A DNA stretch of 64,000 nucleotides from Aeromicrobium massiliense JC14. Lineage in GTDB: Bacteria > Actinomycetota > Actinomycetes > Propionibacteriales > Nocardioidaceae. Position numbers and translations under genes: made by a program. The notes beneath the pieces were generated by a model, which searched no databases, was not told the DNA's origin, and worked only from the letters and a program-made list of their open reading frames with translations. Below, in pieces: positions 58,443 through 64,000 of this stretch. Position 1 is the stretch's first letter; the number at the start of each line of letters is the position of its first letter. Location: the NCBI RefSeq assembly GCF_000312105.1, contig NZ_HE978637.1, forward strand, positions 466,377 to 530,376. Reading direction: 5' to 3'.

Positions 58443-59117
58443 CTAGCCGAACAGCGCCGTCGCGGGGTCGTCCGCGAGCTCGACCACGAGCTCGTGGGCG
58501 TCCTCGGCGTAGTCGATCAGCAGCGCGACGCGTCGCTCGGACGTCGTGCTCGCGGCGTCGGGCTCGGCGTAGCCCTCGGCGATGTCGCGCAGGGTGACCG
58601 CCGCCGGGCCGACCGGGTCGTGCGCCGGCCACTCGGTGAGCAGCCGGCTGACCAGCCCCACCACCACGGCGTCGAACATCGGCCGGCGGGCGTCGTCGAC
58701 CCCGACCAGGCGCAGCTCGGGCAGGCCGAAGGCCTCCAGCCCGTGCGTGGCCACGTCGTCCGGACGCGTGGGGTCGACGTCGAAGGCGAACCACTGGGTG
58801 ACGGCGCCCGGCCGCGCCTGCGCCTGGACGACGCGCGGCACCTGCAGGTCGAGCACGAGGCCGTCGTGCGCCTCGGCCAGCGCCAGCGCCTCGGCCCGCA
58901 GGCGTCCGGTCTCGCGCCGGGCGTCGGTCGGGGAGTACGTGCCGCTGACCAGCATCCGCGCCGGCCGCGCCCGCAGCTGCTCGACGAGCGCCTCGGACGT
59001 GCCGCGCAGCCGCAGCAGCCCCTCGTCGGGCAGCGGCAGGTCGTCGACGCGGTCGAGCGGCCGCTCGGTCAGGACCACGTAGGCCGCGCGGACCCGTTCG
59101 GGGACGGGGACCGTCAC
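58443..59117 (-). CDS. Conserved-type hypothetical protein coupled to a medium-chain reductase
   Basis: A 224-residue soluble protein with acidic C-terminus (SERRVALLIDYAEDAHELVVEL) and no TM segment. I do not recognise the family. Its GTG start overlaps the stop of the upstream reductase (GTGA), so the two are co-translated. Its stop lies 4 bp from that of convergent aspA, with no terminator between. The internal segments DEGLLRLRGTSEALVEQLRARPARMLVSGTY and TQWFAFDVDPTRP may help a search. Confidence 0.65.
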   Translation of the reverse strand: MTVPVPERVRAAYVVLTERPLDRVDDLPLPDEGLLRLRGTSEALVEQLRARPARMLVSGTYSPTDARRETGRLRAEALALAEAHDGLVLDLQVPRVVQAQARPGAVTQWFAFDVDPTRPDDVATHGLEAFGLPELRLVGVDDARRPMFDAVVVGLVSRLLTEWPAHDPVGPAAVTLRDIAEGYAEPDAASTTSERRVALLIDYAEDAHELVVELADDPATALFG

Positions 59118-60160
59118 GCGGTGGGGTCCTGGCCGACGCGCACGAGCTGCTTGCCCAGGTTGCGCCCGCGCAGCATGCCGGCGAACGCCTCGGGCGCGCT
59201 GGCCAGACCCTCGGCGACGTCCTCGCGGTAGCGGACGCTGCCGTCGCCGATCCACTGCGTCATGTCGCGGCGGAACGCCTCGGTGTGGGTCTTGACGAAC
59301 TCGTCCTGGATGAATCCGCGCAGGGTCAGGCTGCGGGTCAGGACCGCATTCATGAGCGCCGGCGCACGGTCCGGGCCGTCGGGGCGCTCGGTCAGGTTGT
59401 ACTGCGACACCAGGCCGCACACGGGCACGCGGGCGTAGGTGTTGAGCCGGCGCAGCACGGCGTCCCACACCGGGCCGCCGACGTTCTCGAAGTAGACGTC
59501 GATGCCGTCGGGCGTGGCGGCGGCGAGCTGGTCGCGGAAGTCGTCGGCGCGGTGGTCGATCGCCGCGTCGAAGCCGAGCTCGAGCAGGTGCTCGACCTTG
59601 CGCTGGCCGCCGGCGATGCCCACGGCGCGGGCGCCCTTGACCTTCGCGACCTGGCCGACGGCCGAGCCGACCGGTCCGGCGGCCGCGGCCACGACGACCG
59701 TCTCGCCCGGCTGCGGACGGCCGATCTCGAGCAGGCCGGCGTAGGCGGTGAAGCCAGGCATGCCGAGCACGCCAAGGGCGGTCGAGACCGGCGCGGTGGC
59801 CGGGTCGAGCCGGCGCGTGTGGCGCGCCGGCACCACGCCGTACTCGCTCCAGCCGGTGTAGGCCAGGACGACGTCGCCGACCTGGCGCGAGTCGTCGCTC
59901 GAGGCGACGACCTCGCACACCGTGCCGCCGACGACGACGTCGCCGACCTGCATCGGCGCGGCGTAGGACTTGGCGTCGCTCATGCGTCCGCGCACGTACG
60001 GGTCGAGCGAGAGGTAGATGGTGCGCAGCAGCACCTCGCCCTCGGCGGGCTCGGGCAGCGGGAGCGTCTGGGTCTCGAAGTCGTCGGCCACGGGCTCGCC
60101 GTGCGGGCGCCGGGCCAGGACGATGCGGTCGAAGGACGTGGGCAGGGTGGTGGCATCCAT
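59114..60160 (-). CDS. NADP-dependent medium-chain oxidoreductase (LTB4DH/CurA-like)
   Basis: A 348-residue zinc-independent MDR enzyme. The GroES-like N-terminal half includes LSLDPYVRGRM, typical of the leukotriene B4 dehydrogenase/curcumin reductase group. The nucleotide motif AAAAGPVGSAVGQVAKVKGARAVGIAGG follows, then YFENVGGPVWDAVL. It reduces alpha,beta-unsaturated ketones or aldehydes in this family; the exact substrate is unknown. ATG at 60160 is near-leaderless from a -10 shared with the divergent cimA leader. Confidence 0.88.
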   Translation of the reverse strand: MDATTLPTSFDRIVLARRPHGEPVADDFETQTLPLPEPAEGEVLLRTIYLSLDPYVRGRMSDAKSYAAPMQVGDVVVGGTVCEVVASSDDSRQVGDVVLAYTGWSEYGVVPARHTRRLDPATAPVSTALGVLGMPGFTAYAGLLEIGRPQPGETVVVAAAAGPVGSAVGQVAKVKGARAVGIAGGQRKVEHLLELGFDAAIDHRADDFRDQLAAATPDGIDVYFENVGGPVWDAVLRRLNTYARVPVCGLVSQYNLTERPDGPDRAPALMNAVLTRSLTLRGFIQDEFVKTHTEAFRRDMTQWIGDGSVRYREDVAEGLASAPEAFAGMLRGRNLGKQLVRVGQDPTA

Positions 60161-60167
60161 GGTGCCG

Positions 60168-60183
60168 CCGAGTCTAGACTCGG
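60168..60183. promoter_or_regulatory. Symmetric divergent promoter (shared palindromic -10)
   Basis: CCGAGTCTAGACTCGG is a perfect 16-bp palindrome. It contains TAGACT on each strand (plus 60175-60180; minus 60176-60171), overlapping by 2 bp. The plus box ends 7 nt before the cimA leader ATG; the minus box lies 10 nt from the reductase ATG. Both transcripts would start within 25 bp and compete. Confidence 0.6.
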
Positions 60184-60187
60184 AGCC

Positions 60188-60232
60188 ATGCAGCAGATCA
60201 CGCTCATTATCGACGGGCGCGCCGGAGTCTGA
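60188..60232 (+). CDS. cimA attenuator leader peptide
   Basis: A 14-codon frame encoding MQQITLIIDGRAGV, with Ile-Thr-Leu-Ile-Ile at its centre and the rare Ile codon ATT. It begins 7 nt after a -10 box. Its 3' codons form the 5' arm of a hairpin that precedes a terminator with six T, then cimA. This matches branched-chain attenuation with Ile/Leu as the sensed amino acids. Confidence 0.8.
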   Translation: MQQITLIIDGRAGV

Positions 60233-60278
60233 CCTCGACTCCAGCGCGCAGCCTCCCGCACCTCCGGGGGGCTTTTTT
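60217..60278 (+). terminator. cimA attenuator (pause hairpin and terminator)
   Basis: Hairpin 1 pairs GCGCGC-c-GGAGT (60217-60228) with ACTCC-a-GCGCGC (60238-60249). The terminator pairs 60250-60257 with 60266-60273 (8 bp, 8-nt loop) and runs into TTTTTT (60273-60278). It ends 54 nt before the cimA GTG. Confidence 0.8.
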
Positions 60279-60332
60279 GTTGCACCGACCCGCGTACCCG
60301 GACGCGGGCAGACCCCCGAACGAGGACGACCA

Positions 60333-61895
60333 GTGACCAGCGACGACTTCCACGTCTACGACACGACGATGCGCGACGGCGCGCAGCAGGAGGGGCTCAA
60401 CCTCTCGGTGCAGGACAAGCTGCACATCGCGCGCCACCTCGACGAGCTCGGCGTGGGCTTCATCGAGGGCGGCTGGCCCGGCTCGAACCCCAAGGACACC
60501 GAGTTCTTCGCCCTCGCGGCCAAGGAGCTCGACCTCAAGAACGCGACCCTCGCCGCGTTCGGTGCGACCCGGCGGGCGGGGGCCGTCGCGGCCGACGACG
60601 TGCTGGTCGGCGCGCTGCGCGACTCCGGCGCGCCCGTCGTGACGCTCGTGGCCAAGAGCCACGACCGGCACGTCACCGACGCGCTGCGCACCACGCTCGA
60701 GGAGAACCTTGCGATGATCCGCGACACCGTCGCGCATCTGCGCGGCGAGGGGCAGCGGGTCTTCGTCGACTGCGAGCACTTCTTCGACGGCTACCGGGCC
60801 AACCGCGACTACGCGCTGGAGGTCGTCCGCACCATCGGCGAGTCCGGCGCCGACGTCGCCGTCCTGTGCGACACCAACGGCGGCATGCTGCCGCACTGGG
60901 TGGGCGAGGTCGTCACCGACGTGCTGGACGCGACCGGCGTCCGGCTGGGCATCCACGCGCACAACGACACGGGCTGCGCCGTCGCCAACAGCATCGCCGC
61001 GGTGCAGGCCGGCGCCACCCACCTGCAGGGCTGCGTCAACGGGTACGGCGAGCGCACCGGCAACGCCGACCTGGTCGCGTCCGTCGCGAACCTCGAGCTC
61101 AAGCTCGGCATGGACGTCGTCCCGGCCGGGTCGCTGGCCGAGGCGACGCGCATCGCGCACGCGATCAGCGAGGTCACCAACTACCCGCCGGCCGCCCGCC
61201 AGCCGTACACCGGCGTCTCGGCGTTCGCGCACAAGGCGGGCCTGCACGCCAGCGCCATCCGGGTCGACCCCGACCTGTACCAGCACATCGACCCCGCGCT
61301 CGTCGGCAACGACATGCGGCTGCTCGTCTCGGAGATGGCCGGCCGCGCCACGATCGAGCTCAAGGGCAAGGAGCTGGGCTACGACCTGGCCGGTGACACC
61401 GAGCGGCTGACCCGGGTGACCGAGCGGGTCAAGACGCTCGAGCAGTCCGGCTACACGTTCGAGGCCGCCGACGCGTCCTTCGAGCTGCTGCTCGCGGAGG
61501 AGATGGAGGGCGTGCGCCCGTCCTACTTCGAGGTCGAGTCGTGGCGCGTCCTCACCGACAGCGCGGGCGCGGAGGCCACCGTCAAGCTCGTCGCCGGTGG
61601 CCAGCGCGTCGTGGTGGTGGGGGAGGGCAACGGCCCGGTCAACGCCCTCGACCACGCGATGCGCCAGATCATCGAGCAGGTGTACCCGCAGGTCGGGCGC
61701 TTCCACCTGATCGACTACCGGGTGCGCATCCTGGACTCCAGCCACGGCACGGACGCCGTCACGCGCGTGCTCATCGAGACCACCGACGGGCAGGACTCGT
61801 GGGTGACCGTCGGTGTCGGCGCGAACATGGTCGAGGCGTCCTGGCAGGCGCTCGTGGACGCGGTGACGTACGGCCTGCGCAAGCACGTCGCCTAG
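60333..61895 (+). CDS. cimA: Citramalate synthase
   Basis: A 520-residue enzyme of the LeuA/CimA family that condenses pyruvate and acetyl-CoA to (R)-citramalate, the threonine-independent route to isoleucine. The active-site start YDTTMRDGAQQEGLNLSVQDK, EGGWPGSNPKDTEFF, GIHAHNDTGCAVANS and the CimA-type HKAGLHASAIRVDPDLYQHIDP are present. A C-terminal regulatory domain spans about residues 400-520. A GTG start follows an ACGAGGACG site. The leader-peptide attenuator supports a role in isoleucine supply. Confidence 0.93.
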   Translation: MTSDDFHVYDTTMRDGAQQEGLNLSVQDKLHIARHLDELGVGFIEGGWPGSNPKDTEFFALAAKELDLKNATLAAFGATRRAGAVAADDVLVGALRDSGAPVVTLVAKSHDRHVTDALRTTLEENLAMIRDTVAHLRGEGQRVFVDCEHFFDGYRANRDYALEVVRTIGESGADVAVLCDTNGGMLPHWVGEVVTDVLDATGVRLGIHAHNDTGCAVANSIAAVQAGATHLQGCVNGYGERTGNADLVASVANLELKLGMDVVPAGSLAEATRIAHAISEVTNYPPAARQPYTGVSAFAHKAGLHASAIRVDPDLYQHIDPALVGNDMRLLVSEMAGRATIELKGKELGYDLAGDTERLTRVTERVKTLEQSGYTFEAADASFELLLAEEMEGVRPSYFEVESWRVLTDSAGAEATVKLVAGGQRVVVVGEGNGPVNALDHAMRQIIEQVYPQVGRFHLIDYRVRILDSSHGTDAVTRVLIETTDGQDSWVTVGVGANMVEASWQALVDAVTYGLRKHVA

Positions 61896-61917
61896 GCGAC
61901 GGCGATCCCGCGTCCCT

Positions 61918-62349
61918 CTACGAGGCGGGGCGGTCCATGGGGACGTGGGGGATGCCGCCGTCGTCGTACTCGTCGCCGCTGACCGCGAAGCCGAAGCCGC
62001 CGTACCAGTGCTCGAGGTACTTCTGCGCGCCCAGGTGCAGCGGCCGGTCGCCCCAGCCGGCCAGCACCTCGCGCAGCAGCGTCCCGGACAGGCCCCGCCC
62101 CCGGACGTCCTTGCGCGTGCAGACGCGGCCGACCGCGACCGGGTCGACGTGCTCCAGCACGCGCAGGTAGCTGGTGAGCCCGGCGTCGTCGGACAGCCAC
62201 AGGTGCGTCGTGGTGGGCAGCAGGTCGAACCCGTCGACGTCCACGTCGTCGACGTGCTGCTCGAAGGCGAACACCGCGTCGCGGAGACGCCACACCTCGT
62301 ACACCTGGGCCGCGGACAGCCGGTCGCCGCGGACGATCTCGATGGCCAT
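61918..62349 (-). CDS. GNAT acetyltransferase, ElaA-like
   Basis: A 143-residue GNAT protein. ElaA-type hallmarks are [30 protein letters not shown], the acetyl-CoA loop [16 protein letters not shown], and [33 protein letters not shown]. The substrate is not known for this family. The ATG lies 7 nt from a minus-strand TAGCGT box (62362-62357), so it is probably leaderless. It diverges from lpd. Confidence 0.88.
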   Translation of the reverse strand: MAIEIVRGDRLSAAQVYEVWRLRDAVFAFEQHVDDVDVDGFDLLPTTTHLWLSDDAGLTSYLRVLEHVDPVAVGRVCTRKDVRGRGLSGTLLREVLAGWGDRPLHLGAQKYLEHWYGGFGFAVSGDEYDDGGIPHVPMDRPAS

Positions 62350-62401
62350 GGGGCAGACGCTATCCGGCGGGTGCCGTGGTGGGCCTGCGTGGGAGCATGG
62401 G

Positions 62402-62407
62402 TAGCGT
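62402..62407 (+). promoter_or_regulatory. Probable -10 box of lpd
   Basis: TAGCGT fits TAnnnT. A start near 62414 gives a leader of about 60 nt with a GAGGAGGAG ribosome binding site before the ATG at 62475. Confidence 0.35.
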
Positions 62408-62474
62408 GGGGGCGCGCGCCACGAGCGCGCACACGGCAGCCGCGCGCGACCGGCGCGCAGAGGAGGAGTGCTTG

Positions 62475-63878
<1,404 letters not shown>

Positions 63879-63885
63879 TCCCCGT

Positions 63886-63926
63886 CACGAGGGCCCCGCG
63901 ACCGACCCGGTCGCGGGGCCCTCGTG
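63886..63926. terminator. Bidirectional terminator after lpd
   Basis: A perfect 19-bp GC-rich stem (63886-63904 with 63908-63926) closes a 3-nt loop between lpd and a convergent frame. Confidence 0.75.
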
Positions 63927-63934
63927 CGTCCGGC

Positions 63935-64000
63935 TCACACCCGGGCGAGGAGGGCGTCGACGTCGGCGAGCAGGCGCTCGCGCAGGACGTTGGCCCGCTC
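63935..64000 (-). CDS. C-terminal fragment of a minus-strand gene
   Basis: The minus strand reads 21 codons in from the window edge to a TGA at 63937-63935, encoding a helical charged tail that ends LLADVDALLARV. Its position just beyond a bidirectional terminator supports a convergent gene. It is too short to identify. Confidence 0.45.
   Translation of the reverse strand, partial: ERANVLRERLLADVDALLARV

Overview
The window is about 72% G+C, uses many GTG starts, is densely packed with ATGA/GTGA start-stop overlaps, and has many start codons placed 6-7 nt after a TAnnnT -10 box (leaderless transcription). Gene content and order point to an actinobacterium. The order etfB-etfA ... iscS-mnmA-metE-like-ligA ... 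gatC-gatA-gatB ... ilvB-ilvN-ilvC ... leuB follows, from memory, the Mycobacterium tuberculosis Rv3029c-Rv2995c region. Genome style suggests the Propionibacteriales (Nocardioidaceae, perhaps Aeromicrobium-like); that placement is inference. I see no phage, transposase, CRISPR array, tRNA or rRNA, so this is a conserved core-metabolic stretch.

Layout. 1-7.3 kb: a cut-off minus-strand gene, an ArsR-type repressor with an MFS exporter, a NarL-type two-component pair with a membrane protein, a small DUF6458-like protein, an enoyl-CoA hydratase and a two-TM protein. 7.4-9.3 kb: etfBA. 9.4-14.9 kb: a peptide ABC importer (lipoprotein, two permeases, fused double ATPase). 15.0-20.7 kb: an SOS mutasome cassette, imuA'-imuB-dnaE2, with one near-ideal LexA box; large palindromes lie on both sides of dnaE2. 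20.8-26.3 kb: NAD synthesis, nrtR-nadA-nadB-nadC plus a cysteine desulfurase. 26.3-31.8 kb: iscS-mnmA, a MetE-core protein, ligA. 31.8-39.9 kb: a repeat cluster, a thioredoxin-reductase-like flavoprotein, gatCAB, a diguanylate cyclase, a DUF1540 protein, an ATP-grasp enzyme and a SatD-type regulator with a membrane partner. 40.0-47.6 kb: ilvD, an SseB-like protein, a zinc-ribbon SDR, then attenuator-controlled ilvB-ilvN-ilvC. 47.6-50.6 kb: a TPP-riboswitch operon thiM-thiE-thiD-tenA. 50.6-54.2 kb: an OhrR-like regulator group, a MocR regulator divergent from a YczE membrane protein, and an O-methyltransferase-like enzyme. 54.3-62 kb: two unrecognised small ORFs, leuB, ilvE, aspA, an unknown protein with a medium-chain reductase, and cimA behind a second leader-peptide attenuator. 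62-64 kb: an ElaA-like acetyltransferase, lpd, and the tail of a minus-strand gene.

Branched-chain amino acid supply is the main theme: ilvD, ilvBNC, leuB, ilvE and cimA lie within 22 kb. Two of these units have a leaderless leader peptide rich in Val/Leu/Ile codons followed by a terminator. The least explained element is the region 54.28-54.72 kb: a leaderless 14-codon peptide, two mutually exclusive hairpins and a 28-codon ORF with a strong ribosome binding site, all upstream of leuB's own promoter.
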